Part shown: in pieces, positions 8,971 through 18,154 of the stretch
Layout: each line of letters opens with the position of its first letter
Position numbering within the stretch: position 1 is the stretch's first letter
Assembly: GCA_017939155.1 (NCBI GenBank)
Contig: JAGAZZ010000049.1
Location: 1 to 59,250 of the forward strand
DNA length: 59,250 nt
Reading direction: 5' to 3'
DNA from: Alphaproteobacteria bacterium
Lineage (GTDB): Bacteria; Pseudomonadota; Alphaproteobacteria; RF32; CAG-239
Position numbers and translations under genes: made by a program
The notes under the pieces: model-generated
The model's database searches: none
Seen by the model: the letters and a program-made list of their open reading frames with translations, nothing else
Told to the model about the DNA's origin: nothing

Positions 8971-9470
8971 AAATTGAACAAAAAAAATTAACCGACACGG
9001 CAACGCTTCTGTTTTTCACCGCTCCGCTTCCTGTCATCGGCACTTTTTATTACCCGAAAGACGAACACCCTTTGTTGCAAAACATCTCTGAAGCAGGACT
9101 TGCCGAAACCTTGCTCTTAACCGCTGATTTTTTATATCTCGAAAGCAAGACACCGGCAGATTTACCGGACCTTGAAATGCTGGCAATTGCTGAAATAGAT
9201 GATTATGCCTCTTCTGCCCCCACCCAGCTAACCGCACCAAATACAAACACAGAAGCCAAAATCAGCCTTATCCTTAAATTAATCATCGCTCCATTCTTAC
9301 AAAAAGACGGCGGGGATATTAAATTAGGAAACTACGACAAAGGCATCGTTTCCGTCCGCTTTTTAGGAAAATGCAACGGCTGTCCCTATGCAACCAAAAC
9401 CTTAAAAGAACGTGTTGAAAAAAATTTAATTCGTTACCTCCCCGAAGTCAAAGAGGCTGTTTTAATATGA
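8967..9470 (+). CDS. NifU/Nfu-type Fe-S scaffold protein
   Basis: A 167-residue protein with a C-terminal NifU-like domain (about residues 90-167). It contains LQKDGGDIKL and the cluster-binding pair in GKCNGCPYA. The N-terminal half resembles the Nfu_N domain usual in alphaproteobacterial Nfu proteins but is divergent. It should carry a labile 4Fe-4S cluster for delivery to apoproteins. It is translationally coupled on both sides by ATGA overlaps. Confidence 0.87.
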   Translation: MKIEQKKLTDTATLLFFTAPLPVIGTFYYPKDEHPLLQNISEAGLAETLLLTADFLYLESKTPADLPDLEMLAIAEIDDYASSAPTQLTAPNTNTEAKISLILKLIIAPFLQKDGGDIKLGNYDKGIVSVRFLGKCNGCPYATKTLKERVEKNLIRYLPEVKEAVLI

Positions 9471-10372
9471 TAAAAAAGCTGTTGTTTTTTTTAATGTTCC
9501 TTTTGTTTCTCCCTTTGCTTGCCAAAGCCGAGATGAAAATAACCGAGGCAGGCGGCATAATCTACATCAAAAAAACAACCGTTTCCGAACTTGAAAATAT
9601 CTTCAAAAAACATAAATACCTTCGTTTTCGCGGTCTTGATGACAATGCTTATCCGGCTATCTTCTTATCCACGCTTCCCACAGATTTTTCAGAAATAAAA
9701 AGCCAAAAATACCGTAACGAATTATTTATCCGGATTTTAACCCCGCTTGCCCTGAAAATTAATGAAGAAATCTCAAACGAACGCAACACTTTATTACGGC
9801 TTGAAAGAAAATTTGCTCAAAACGGCACTCTTTCCTCAAACGAAACCGAAAAGTTAGAAACCCTAGCCTTAAAATATGATGTTTTCACCCGCTTAAAAGG
9901 AGCAAACCGCATAGGCTATTTATTAGAAAATCTGAAGCAACGCGTAGATATTATCCCTCCCTCAATCTTTGTTGCCGCTGCAGCAATGGAAAGCAATTGG
10001 GGAACATCGCGCGTCGCCACCCTTGCTAACTCGCTTTATAAAGAAAAAGTTTGGTATACAAATGAAGGTCTTGAACCGCTTGAAAACAAAGACGACGGTT
10101 ACCGCTTTAAGATTTTTAACAGTTTAATTGATAGTATGCGTAGCTTCGCCCTTACCTTCAATTCAAATAAAATGTATGAACCCGTTTGGTTAGCCCGCGC
10201 TTTATCTGCAAAGCGCCACGATACTGTTCTCGGTGAAAGCATTGCCTATGCGCTGGCTACTTCCTCAAACCTGCCAAACTTTGCCGGTATCTTGAACTAT
10301 ACCGCTGCGTTTTATGACTTTATGTCATTAGACCTCGGTCATTTAAAAAGGATAAACAACAATGTCCCCTGA
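9467..10372 (+). CDS. Bax-like glucosaminidase-domain protein
   Basis: A 301-residue exported protein with a signal peptide (MIKKLLFFLMFLLFLPLLAKA). The C-terminal two-thirds match the glucosaminidase/Bax fold. They include the catalytic-type AAAAMESNWGTS, where the Glu is the expected acid, then LANSLYKEKVW and a conserved DSMRSFALTFN region. It probably cleaves the glycan backbone of peptidoglycan in the periplasm, which fits its place behind murJ. Confidence 0.85.
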   Translation: MIKKLLFFLMFLLFLPLLAKAEMKITEAGGIIYIKKTTVSELENIFKKHKYLRFRGLDDNAYPAIFLSTLPTDFSEIKSQKYRNELFIRILTPLALKINEEISNERNTLLRLERKFAQNGTLSSNETEKLETLALKYDVFTRLKGANRIGYLLENLKQRVDIIPPSIFVAAAAMESNWGTSRVATLANSLYKEKVWYTNEGLEPLENKDDGYRFKIFNSLIDSMRSFALTFNSNKMYEPVWLARALSAKRHDTVLGESIAYALATSSNLPNFAGILNYTAAFYDFMSLDLGHLKRINNNVP

Positions 10373-11063
10373 GATTATTCCCGTTTTCTGCAATCAAAAA
10401 AATATGGCAAACTATGCCTATATCATCAAAGCCCCGCAAACGGGTAACGTCGTCATTATAGACGCCGCTGAAACCACCCCTCTTTTACAAAAGCTTGAAG
10501 AGCTTAACCTCACCCCAACGCATATCTTAACCACACACCATCATTTTGACCATGTTGGCGGCAATTTGGCGCTAAAGGAAAAATATAACTTAAAAATTAT
10601 CGCCCCCGAAAAAGAATTTTCCACTACTCCCGGAGCAGACATTCCAGCAACAGAAAATCAGGAAATCAACCTAAACGGTCTTTCCTTTTCCGTCATAAAC
10701 GCCCCCGGGCACACCTTAGGTCATGTTCTCTATCACTTAAAGCAAAACAATGCCTTATTTACCGGAGATGTCTTGTTTAACCTTTGCGTCGGAGGTCTTT
10801 TTGAAGGAACGCCGGCTCAAATGTTTGAAAGTTTGCAAAAAATAAAAAAACTTTCCGATGATACCCTGATTTTTCCTGGGCACGAATACACACGTTCCTG
10901 TCTGCCGCCCAATCTACCCGACACCCCGGAATTTAACGCCTATATAGAAAAAATGTTTAACCGTGAGCAAGGTCTTGTTGCTCCGGCAACCCTTAAAGAG
11001 GAAAAAGCTTTTAACCCCTACCTCATCCCCCAAACATTAAACGCTTTTCTGGGACAAGAATAA
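10362..11063 (+). CDS. gloB: Hydroxyacylglutathione hydrolase (glyoxalase II)
   Basis: A 233-residue metallo-beta-lactamase-fold hydrolase that converts S-lactoylglutathione to lactate and glutathione. The binuclear metal site is complete: THHHFDHVGG, GHTLGH, GDVLF and GHEYT. LFEGTPAQMFESLQKI is typical of GloB, and the shortened C-terminal domain retains the glutathione-site helix region. It overlaps the preceding gene by 11 bases behind AAAAAGGA and abuts the kinase gene with no gap. A glyoxalase I gene is not in the window. Confidence 0.9.
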   Translation: MSPEIIPVFCNQKNMANYAYIIKAPQTGNVVIIDAAETTPLLQKLEELNLTPTHILTTHHHFDHVGGNLALKEKYNLKIIAPEKEFSTTPGADIPATENQEINLNGLSFSVINAPGHTLGHVLYHLKQNNALFTGDVLFNLCVGGLFEGTPAQMFESLQKIKKLSDDTLIFPGHEYTRSCLPPNLPDTPEFNAYIEKMFNREQGLVAPATLKEEKAFNPYLIPQTLNAFLGQE

Positions 11064-12692
11064 ATGTTTTTAAGCCTAAACAAAAAATTTTTCTTAACCA
11101 TTTTGGCTTTCTTTTTATTAAGTGCCGGAATCTTTGCAATTATATTCAACGAAATCATCGGCAAAAAAATCAGCGAAGAACACAGCAGTATCGTTTCAAG
11201 AAACCAATATGTTATTGATATTTTAAACGAAAACATTATGCTGCGCAAAAAGCTCAATCTCCTGGCTCCGCAAAAAATCCGCCAAATAGACGGCAATTTG
11301 GATAAAAAACAAGAAGAACTCTCCAAAGAGCGTAAATTAAACGAAGAATTAAATCAAAATTATAACGAAAGCTACGCAACTTTAGCCGAAAACTTAAAAA
11401 TCATCAGTTTAGGCTCAATCTTAACCCTTATGTCTTTAGTTATCTTATGGTTTTTGCTTCGCCGCTGGGTCATCACCCCGATTGATAAGCTGATTTTACT
11501 TTCCGTTGCGGTTGCCAACGGTGACTTTTCTAAGCGTCTGAAAACCAAACCCAAGCACTTCACCGATGAATTTAATACCTTAATGACCACCATAAATTTT
11601 ATGCTTGATAACATAGAAAACAACATCAATAACATCAAAGAAAAAGAAGTCTTTTTACAAAATCTCATTGACGCCTTGCCGGACGCCGTCAGGATAATTG
11701 ATGATGACTATAACATTATCCTCTCCAATAAAGCCTACAACGAGCACATCAAAAAGCAATATCTCTTTAATAAGCCCAAATGTTATGAAACTTATGATAA
11801 AGAAGCTTCCTGTCCGTGTAGCTCAGCTCAATACATCTGCCCTATAAAAGAATTAAAACAAAAACACTCTAATAACATAAAACTGATACACTATGTCAAC
11901 AACCGCCCGCTTTCCATAAATTCAGCGCGTGTATTTCTTAATGGCAAACAAGGTATTGTTGAATCAATCCGTGATTTAAGTGAAAACGTCCATTTTTCAC
12001 ATCAGCAAAAAATCTCCTCCTTAGGCTTTCTTGCCACATCGCTTGCCCACGAGATGAAAAACAATCTCGGTGCCATTAACCTCATATTAGACGGTTTATT
12101 ACAAAAATATTATCCCGACACCGCAACCCCGTCAGAAAAACAAAAATACTTAACTCTGATTTCTCAGCAAATCAAAGAATGTATCAAAGTCCCCGAACGC
12201 TTATTAAAACTCTCCCGCAACACTGACCAACCCGACAACGATTTTAACATTGCTTCAAACATTTCAGACATTCTCTCTTTGCTTGATTATGAAATAAAAA
12301 ACAAAGGCATAAACTTAATCAAAAACTTTTCTAACTTAAAAGAAAACCTTTGTGGCAATGAAACCGATTTTAAGATGATTATTCTAAATTTGGTACAAAA
12401 TGCAATCAATGCCATGCCCAACGGTGGCACGCTTGAGGTCAAAACCAACACCGCAAAAGACAAGCTCATCATAGACATCAAAGACACCGGTTGCGGCATT
12501 TCCGAAAAAGACTTAAAACATATCTTTGAACCGTTTTATTCCACCGCCACCACCAAAAACAAAAAAGGAACCGGCTTGGGTCTTGCCATTGTCAAAGACT
12601 TAACTGCGCAATTTAACGCGCAAATCACCGTTTCAAGCCATGAAAACCAAGGTACGGCCTTCCAAATTGTCTTTCCCCGTCAAAAAACATAA
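11064..12692 (+). CDS. Orphan membrane sensor histidine kinase
   Basis: A 542-residue kinase with membrane segments at about 7-29 and 115-137 flanking a periplasmic helical region. HAMP follows at about 138-190, then a PAS-type domain (about 200-310), and a HisKA dimerisation domain with the phospho-acceptor His in SLAHEMKNNLGA. The HATPase module has NLVQNAINAMPNGG, DTGCGIS and GTGLGLAIV. The PAS region contains CYETYDKEASCPCSSAQYIC, a cysteine cluster that may bind a metal or sense redox state. No response regulator lies next to it. Translation follows gloB directly. Confidence 0.9.
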   Translation: MFLSLNKKFFLTILAFFLLSAGIFAIIFNEIIGKKISEEHSSIVSRNQYVIDILNENIMLRKKLNLLAPQKIRQIDGNLDKKQEELSKERKLNEELNQNYNESYATLAENLKIISLGSILTLMSLVILWFLLRRWVITPIDKLILLSVAVANGDFSKRLKTKPKHFTDEFNTLMTTINFMLDNIENNINNIKEKEVFLQNLIDALPDAVRIIDDDYNIILSNKAYNEHIKKQYLFNKPKCYETYDKEASCPCSSAQYICPIKELKQKHSNNIKLIHYVNNRPLSINSARVFLNGKQGIVESIRDLSENVHFSHQQKISSLGFLATSLAHEMKNNLGAINLILDGLLQKYYPDTATPSEKQKYLTLISQQIKECIKVPERLLKLSRNTDQPDNDFNIASNISDILSLLDYEIKNKGINLIKNFSNLKENLCGNETDFKMIILNLVQNAINAMPNGGTLEVKTNTAKDKLIIDIKDTGCGISEKDLKHIFEPFYSTATTKNKKGTGLGLAIVKDLTAQFNAQITVSSHENQGTAFQIVFPRQKT

Positions 12693-12705
12693 AAAATGCT
12701 TGTAA

Positions 12706-12740
12706 AATAAGATTTTGCGGTATATATACCAAAAAAAAGA
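12706..12740 (+). promoter_or_regulatory. Probable infA promoter
   Basis: TTGTAA is followed 15-17 bases later by a TATATATA run, about 30-40 bases before the infA start. A ribosome binding site (AAGAGGAAC) follows. Confidence 0.45.
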
Positions 12741-12758
12741 ATTTAAGAGGAACTATAA

Positions 12759-12980
12759 ATGAGTAAAGAAGAACTTCTTGAACTAACCGGAGATGTTATA
12801 GAAAAGCTCCCTAACGCTATGTTTAGAGTAAAACTCGAAAACGGCGTAGAAATTTTAGCGCACACCGCAGGCAAAATGCGCAAATTCCGTATTCGCGTTA
12901 TGGTTGGCGATAAGGTTGACATTGAAATGACCCCTTATGACTTAACCAAAGGGCGCATAACATTCCGCCATAAAGATTAA
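12759..12980 (+). CDS. infA: Translation initiation factor IF-1
   Basis: A 73-residue S1-fold protein that occupies the 30S A site during initiation. The sequence is canonical across its length ([32 protein letters not shown] and GRITFRHK). The gene stands alone between a promoter and a terminator at 12979. Confidence 0.97.
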   Translation: MSKEELLELTGDVIEKLPNAMFRVKLENGVEILAHTAGKMRKFRIRVMVGDKVDIEMTPYDLTKGRITFRHKD

Positions 12981-13014
12981 AAAACGGGTTGCTTACGCAG
13001 CCCGTTTTTTATTT
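12979..13014. terminator. Bidirectional terminator after infA
   Basis: An ACGGGTTGC/GCAGCCCGT stem is flanked by A-runs and T-runs. It serves infA and the convergent gene ending at 13018. Confidence 0.85.
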
Positions 13015-13017
13015 TTC

Positions 13018-13419
13018 TTATTTTACCAGCATTAGTTTCTTAACATCAATCATCACTCGGTTTGCTTCTCTATCGGTCTTGCCATAAATAATGATTTCAT
13101 CTTTCGGTGTCACGCGCTGCCCGCGCCAAATCTTGTCATCAATCTTGACTATAACGTTTTTAGCTCCGTCCGTAAAGCTGTATTCATCTTCGTTAAGTTG
13201 GGCTGTCAAATATCCCTCAACCGAAACATACGTCCCGTCAGCGCTGTCCAAAACATTTTGAACGCTCATCAAAGCCGGCGCCTGAACCTCAAAACCGCCT
13301 TTTTTGCGCATTTTTTGTTCAACTTTGCAGTCACAATCATCACAACCGCAGTGATGCTTGGCATAAGCGCCCGAACTAAGCACCACGCCGGTCATCAATA
13401 AAAATAAAAACTTTTTCAT
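13018..13419 (-). CDS. Periplasmic BOF (YgiW/OmdA-like) protein with Cys/His cluster
   Basis: A 133-residue exported protein with a signal peptide ending near SSGAYA. The C-terminal half (SVQNVLDSADGTYVSVEGYL...) is a bacterial OB-fold (BOF) domain like E. coli YgiW, a periplasmic stress protein. Directly after the signal peptide lies HHCGCDDCDCK, a Cys/His-rich patch that could bind metal. The start is the ATG at 13419 after AAGGAGG. The longer frame uses a TTG inside the leader. Confidence 0.8.
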   Translation of the reverse strand: MKKFLFLLMTGVVLSSGAYAKHHCGCDDCDCKVEQKMRKKGGFEVQAPALMSVQNVLDSADGTYVSVEGYLTAQLNEDEYSFTDGAKNVIVKIDDKIWRGQRVTPKDEIIIYGKTDREANRVMIDVKKLMLVK

Positions 13420-13482
13420 AAAATCCTCCTTGTTTAATGACAAGAAAGATATATCGTCTTCATTCCTTGTTTCAATATAGCC

Positions 13483-13899
13483 TTATTTTTTAACTCTCAA
13501 AAGCGCCTTATCGCCAACCGAAAGTCCAAGCTCCCGCGCTTTTCCGCCATTAATCTCCAAAACATAGCAAAAATCCCGCTTACTTTCAATCCGTGTTAAA
13601 GAAAGCGGCTCTGCGTTCTCATAAACGCTGACAATTTTCATATCACAATCTAAAAACAACATATCAAGCGGGATATAAGTATTTTTCATCCACATCGCAA
13701 CACCCTGCCCCTCAAACCGGCGAAAATCAAACAGCATACCACTAAATTCGGGCATTTCTTTAACAAACATCAGCCCCTTTTTTAATTCCTCATCGCTTTT
13801 GGCAATCTCAACATCAAACGAAGCTTTATCGCCGATTGTAAGCTCCGTCGCCTGCGCTGTTCCCCAAAAAAGGAAAAAAACAATCACGAAAATCCGCAT
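13483..13899 (-). CDS. DUF192 family exported protein
   Basis: A 138-residue protein with a signal peptide (MRIFVIVFFLFWGTAQA). The DUF192 core is recognisable from KGLMFVKEMPEFSGMLFDF, MWMKNTYIPLDMLF and YVLEINGGKARELGL. The family is compact, usually exported, and of unknown function. It has its own strong promoter at 13923-13952 and lies 63 bases upstream of the BOF gene. Confidence 0.9.
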   Translation of the reverse strand: MRIFVIVFFLFWGTAQATELTIGDKASFDVEIAKSDEELKKGLMFVKEMPEFSGMLFDFRRFEGQGVAMWMKNTYIPLDMLFLDCDMKIVSVYENAEPLSLTRIESKRDFCYVLEINGGKARELGLSVGDKALLRVKK

Positions 13900-13922
13900 A
13901 AAAACTCCTCAAAATTTACCAT

Positions 13923-13952
13923 ATTTTAGAACTTAATCCTCTAAGCTGTCAA
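13923..13952 (-). promoter_or_regulatory. Promoter of the DUF192 gene
   Basis: On the minus strand TTGACA (13952-13947) and TAAAAT (13928-13923) have an 18-base spacer, 24 bases before the ATG. Confidence 0.7.
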
Positions 13953-13977
13953 TAAGAATTATCAGAAAGAACCCTAA

Positions 13978-15579
13978 ATGACAGCTTTAATCAAAAAAAA
14001 TGAACTCTCCTTATGGCTGACAGCTTTTATAACCCTTTGCCTGTGCTTTTTGCCTCTGCTTTGCGGTTTTGTTTGGGGAAATCACGACTGGTTGCCCCTA
14101 AAAAACGGCACAAACCTCACAAGCGGGTTAATAGAAGGACGTTTCACCCAATTCATACTGCCGTTTTTTTTATTATCAGGTCAAATTCTCCCCGTTTTCA
14201 GCCAACTGCTGGGCTTTGCCTTTTATGCCGCCGCTTTGGTTCTGCTCTTAACCCGTTTTTTTGAAATAAAAGCGAATAATATAAGCTTTGCCCTTATCAT
14301 CACAACCATCGCCTCTCTGCCTTTTATAACTGAAATTCTTTACTTTCATTTCATCGTCTTAAGCCAGCTTTCTTGGCCGTTAATCATCGTTTTTTCGCTC
14401 CTTGCCGCTAAAAAAGCATATCCCTCCCGTCACCCCGTCGCCTATACTTTGTTAAGCCTGCTCCTCTTGTTAACCGCGCTTGGCGGCTATCCTGCCTCAG
14501 CAGGCTTTTTCATCACCTCAACTTGTATCTTGATTTTTATAGAGCTAAAAAAAGCTCCCTCAATCAAGCAACTGTTTTACACCTTTACCCCCTTTGTCAT
14601 AAGTTTTTTAGGCGCCTTTCTTATCCTGATTATGATTTACGCCAAACTCAAAGCCGCGCACCTAACCAATGAGATGTACAATAACCACACCCCAAACATC
14701 TTATCCCTGCTCACGAACATACTGCCGACAATCAAACTCTCTTTCTTAAGCCTGATAACCCCTCAGCCTTTTTTCTCGCTTACTTTCAAACTCCTAACCG
14801 CTTTTATCATCCTGTCAACCATCGTCATAGACCTACACCAATGCAATTCCCTCGCAAAGCGCCTCATTCATATCAGCTTATGGATATTTTTAATTTTATT
14901 GTTAAAATTCCCCGCCTTAATTTCCTCTGATACCCCCGACAGTGACAACTATTTTTCTCAAAACGACCCCGCCGCTTTTATGGTTCGGGCAGATTTTTAT
15001 GCACTCCCGCCACTTCTGTTGTTTTGTTTAAGCACTTTTTTACAATCCAAATTCCGCCTCATAAAAAACTTTTCTTTCATCATGACTGCCCTGCTTTTGT
15101 GGCTTAACATCAACACTAATCTGTCTTTTGCCAAAACGCACCTTTTAGGCTTCACGGCAGAAAACCGCCTCATAGAACGCTTAAGCTCTCGCATTCAAAA
15201 CACATCTTCCTTTTCTCCTTATGTTTATTACACCATTGTTCAAGCCGGAGAGTTGCCTTTAAGACAAAAATATTACTCTGCCTCTCCTCTTGAAAAATAC
15301 GGTCTTTATACCTTAAAAACCCCGTATATCCGCCATTGGCTCCCCCACGAATATTATAACTTTTACCCGCCTTTTTCTTTTGTAAAAAGTGCCAACGCCA
15401 TAACGCCTGAAACAATCACCAACGATATGACCCGTTTTTTAACCACGCGAATAAAATCTTGGCCGTCATCCGATTCGCTATATGTTGATGATACCTACGC
15501 CGTCATCGCCTTAACACCTACAGGCAAAGAGATGTTAACCGGACAATTTAACCAACTGCAAAGAGGCTATCATGATTAA
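13978..15579 (+). CDS. GtrII-like membrane glycosyltransferase, paralogue 1
   Basis: A 533-residue protein with about 10-12 membrane segments and a soluble C-terminal about 150 residues. The N-terminal block FVWGNHDW followed by SGLIEGRFTQF is shared with the genes at 15572 and 18151. It resembles the Glucos_trans_II (GtrII) family, which adds glucose from undecaprenyl-phosphate-glucose to O-antigen in the periplasm. The acidic residue after WGNH fits a GT-C catalytic site (inference). Its end overlaps the next paralogue by 8 bases. Confidence 0.7.
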   Translation: MTALIKKNELSLWLTAFITLCLCFLPLLCGFVWGNHDWLPLKNGTNLTSGLIEGRFTQFILPFFLLSGQILPVFSQLLGFAFYAAALVLLLTRFFEIKANNISFALIITTIASLPFITEILYFHFIVLSQLSWPLIIVFSLLAAKKAYPSRHPVAYTLLSLLLLLTALGGYPASAGFFITSTCILIFIELKKAPSIKQLFYTFTPFVISFLGAFLILIMIYAKLKAAHLTNEMYNNHTPNILSLLTNILPTIKLSFLSLITPQPFFSLTFKLLTAFIILSTIVIDLHQCNSLAKRLIHISLWIFLILLLKFPALISSDTPDSDNYFSQNDPAAFMVRADFYALPPLLLFCLSTFLQSKFRLIKNFSFIMTALLLWLNINTNLSFAKTHLLGFTAENRLIERLSSRIQNTSSFSPYVYYTIVQAGELPLRQKYYSASPLEKYGLYTLKTPYIRHWLPHEYYNFYPPFSFVKSANAITPETITNDMTRFLTTRIKSWPSSDSLYVDDTYAVIALTPTGKEMLTGQFNQLQRGYHD

Positions 15580-17137
15580 AACCCTAAAAAATCTTTCTCT
15601 TTTCCCGGATAAGATTGACCTCAAATCTTGGCTCATCTCTTTTCTTATCATCAATTTTTGCTTTTTATACCATAGCCTAAATTTTATGTGGGGCAACCAT
15701 GATGTCAAATTCATCAAAGAAGAATTGCTTTTAACCTCCGGCTTGTTTGAAGGACGTTTTACTCAGTTTATTCCCTACACTCTTCTAACCAACGGACAAA
15801 TCCTCCCTGTCTTAAACAATCTCATAGGCTTCTTCTTTTTAACCTTAGCCCTATGGCTTTTAGCCAAATACTGGAAGATAAAAAAATCACTCCTAAACTA
15901 CACCCTGTTCATCACCTTTTTTGCAACGCTTCCCTACACCCTCTCTTGGCTATATTTTACATTCATCACCATCAGCTGCCTCTTATGGGCGTTTATCGCC
16001 ATATTAGGGCTTTATTTCTCCGCTCAAATTTATCAAAGTCCAAATAAACTTGCGCTCTCAAGTGTATCAATCCTCTGTTTTTATGTCACGCTCGGCGGTT
16101 ATCCCCCGATAATCAACACTTTTTTGGTCTGTCTTGCCGCCAAGATTGTCTTTTCTTATGTGTTTGAAAACAAAACGCTCAAAGAGTTATTGATAATCCA
16201 TAAATACACCCTGCTTAACATATTGATTGCCGCCGTTTTTTTCAAAACAACGCTTCACTTCCTCCCGCATGATGAAGTTTACAATCTTGAAACCACACCG
16301 CTCTCAGCCCTTCCTGCCAAGTTCATCACCACCTTAAAAATCGCTTTCAGCCAATTTTACATCACCACGCCGTTTATGCCCCGCGGCTATAAGCTCCTTC
16401 TTTTAACCCTCTGTATCTTAGCTTTCCTCGGCGCTTTAATAAAAACTGACGGTTACACCCGCAAGCTCATCACACTTGTTCTCCTCATCGGCACAATATG
16501 GACAACATCTCTGACCACGTTTCTCGTCGTCCCGCACACAGAATTTGTTTCAAGAATAGATTTTTACGGCTTTGCCTTTCTCTATGCTTTTGCCTTAGGC
16601 TTGTTATTAAGCTTCGAACTCCCGCTTGCCCAAAGCATAGCCCTAATTCTCGCCCCCATACTCATTTTCCAAAACATCATCAACGACTATCGTGCCTTAA
16701 AAAGCTGGCAACAAGGCTTTGAAGCCGAATTTCAGATTTTAGACCGTATTATAGAACGTGTGGAAAACCACCCGAACTTTACCCCTTCCCGCCAATATCG
16801 TTTCTACCAAATTGGCGACATCTCTCTGCGTCCCGCTTACCACCAAACACGCTATGATAAAGATGATGTCTTTCTCATCTCTCTGCCCTATCTTGCGATG
16901 TGGCAAGGTGAAAACCTGATGGAGTTTTACTCTCCCTTTGCCTATATTAATCACCAAACCCCGCTTTTAACCACTGACATCACACCGGAAGTCTATGACT
17001 TCTTTATCCATAAAGCCGCCCCCTTCCCTCACAAAAACGCCGTTTTCATCAACAACGACATCATAGTTGTAATCTACGACCAAACAGGTCTTGACGATTT
17101 CCGCCAAAAAATTAAACAACTCTATCCCGAAATCTAA
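15572..17137 (+). CDS. GtrII-like membrane glycosyltransferase, paralogue 2
   Basis: A 521-residue polytopic protein with the same layout as its neighbours: FMWGNHDVKF, then SGLFEGRFTQF, a GGYPP motif near residue 170, and a C-terminal soluble part with ISLRPAYHQTRYDKDD. The shared GGYPP and SLRP.Y motifs suggest conserved function but different acceptor specificity. It is translationally coupled to paralogue 1. A 66-base gap separates it from the GtrB-like gene. Confidence 0.7.
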   Translation: MIKTLKNLSLFPDKIDLKSWLISFLIINFCFLYHSLNFMWGNHDVKFIKEELLLTSGLFEGRFTQFIPYTLLTNGQILPVLNNLIGFFFLTLALWLLAKYWKIKKSLLNYTLFITFFATLPYTLSWLYFTFITISCLLWAFIAILGLYFSAQIYQSPNKLALSSVSILCFYVTLGGYPPIINTFLVCLAAKIVFSYVFENKTLKELLIIHKYTLLNILIAAVFFKTTLHFLPHDEVYNLETTPLSALPAKFITTLKIAFSQFYITTPFMPRGYKLLLLTLCILAFLGALIKTDGYTRKLITLVLLIGTIWTTSLTTFLVVPHTEFVSRIDFYGFAFLYAFALGLLLSFELPLAQSIALILAPILIFQNIINDYRALKSWQQGFEAEFQILDRIIERVENHPNFTPSRQYRFYQIGDISLRPAYHQTRYDKDDVFLISLPYLAMWQGENLMEFYSPFAYINHQTPLLTTDITPEVYDFFIHKAAPFPHKNAVFINNDIIVVIYDQTGLDDFRQKIKQLYPEI

Positions 17138-17203
17138 AAAATTAATAAAAAAATTACATTTTTGCGCTATAACAAACAAAACTAACCCTAAAAGAGGTGT
17201 GCC

Positions 17204-18154
17204 ATGAACCATATTGCCAAACTAGCCATCATAATTCCCTGCTTTAATGAAGAAGAGATTTTTCCTCAAAGCTTAAAAACGCTCATCGCGCTTCGCCAAA
17301 AGCTCATCAAAAAAAATCTAATTGCGCCGACAAGCGAGCTCGTATTTGTTAATGACGGTTCCAAAGACACCACTTGGCAATTAATTGAAAAAGCGCATAA
17401 AAAATCCGCTTTTGTAAATGGTATCTGCTTGTCAAGAAATTTTGGTCATCAAGAAGCCCTGCTTGCCGGTCTTTACAACACCACAGCAGACATCTATGTC
17501 ACCATAGACGCCGACCTCCAAGATGACCCGAACGTCATTGAGCAAATGATAGAAAGCTATTACCAAGGTTGTGAAGTAGTATACGGCGTACGCTCCCGCC
17601 GCGATACAGACAGCTTTTTTAAAAGAAACACCGCCCTTTTGTTTTATAAACTAATGAAAATTTTAGGCGTGGAATTAGTTGCCAACCATGCGGATTTCCG
17701 CCTCCTCAGCCACCGCGCCGTTGAAGCAATGGGAAGTTTTACCGAAAAAAACCTCTTTTTGCGCGCGATTGTCCCCCTCATCGGCTTCAAATCCTGCAAT
17801 GTTTATTATGAACGAAAAAAACGTGAGGCCGGCACCTCAAAATATCCCTTAAAAAAGATGATTTTGTTCGCCCTAAAAGGTATCTCGAGCTTTTCTGCCG
17901 TTCCTCTTCATCTCATCACGTTGTCAGGCGTCATTATCTCTACCATCAGTTTCTTTCTTATGCTTTGGACACTCTATGCTTACACTCAAGGCTCAACCAT
18001 TGTCGGCTGGGCGTCTTTGATGTCCGCCATCACCTTTTTTAGTGGTATCACCATTTTGTTTATGGGGATTATCGGCGAATATATCGCCAGCATTTTTATT
18101 GAGGTTAAAAACCGCCCCACCTACATCATAGCAAAAAAGACTTCCGAACAATGA
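17204..18154 (+). CDS. GtrB-like polyprenyl-phosphate glycosyltransferase
   Basis: A 316-residue GT2 enzyme with IIIPCFNEEE, NDGSKDTTW, the DADLQDDP metal-binding motif, and two C-terminal membrane segments. It should make polyprenyl-phosphate-sugar at the inner face, giving the donor used by the GtrII-like neighbours. The ATG follows AAAGAGGTG. It overlaps paralogue 3 by 4 bases (ATGA). No GtrA flippase gene is seen next to it. Confidence 0.9.
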   Translation: MNHIAKLAIIIPCFNEEEIFPQSLKTLIALRQKLIKKNLIAPTSELVFVNDGSKDTTWQLIEKAHKKSAFVNGICLSRNFGHQEALLAGLYNTTADIYVTIDADLQDDPNVIEQMIESYYQGCEVVYGVRSRRDTDSFFKRNTALLFYKLMKILGVELVANHADFRLLSHRAVEAMGSFTEKNLFLRAIVPLIGFKSCNVYYERKKREAGTSKYPLKKMILFALKGISSFSAVPLHLITLSGVIISTISFFLMLWTLYAYTQGSTIVGWASLMSAITFFSGITILFMGIIGEYIASIFIEVKNRPTYIIAKKTSEQ

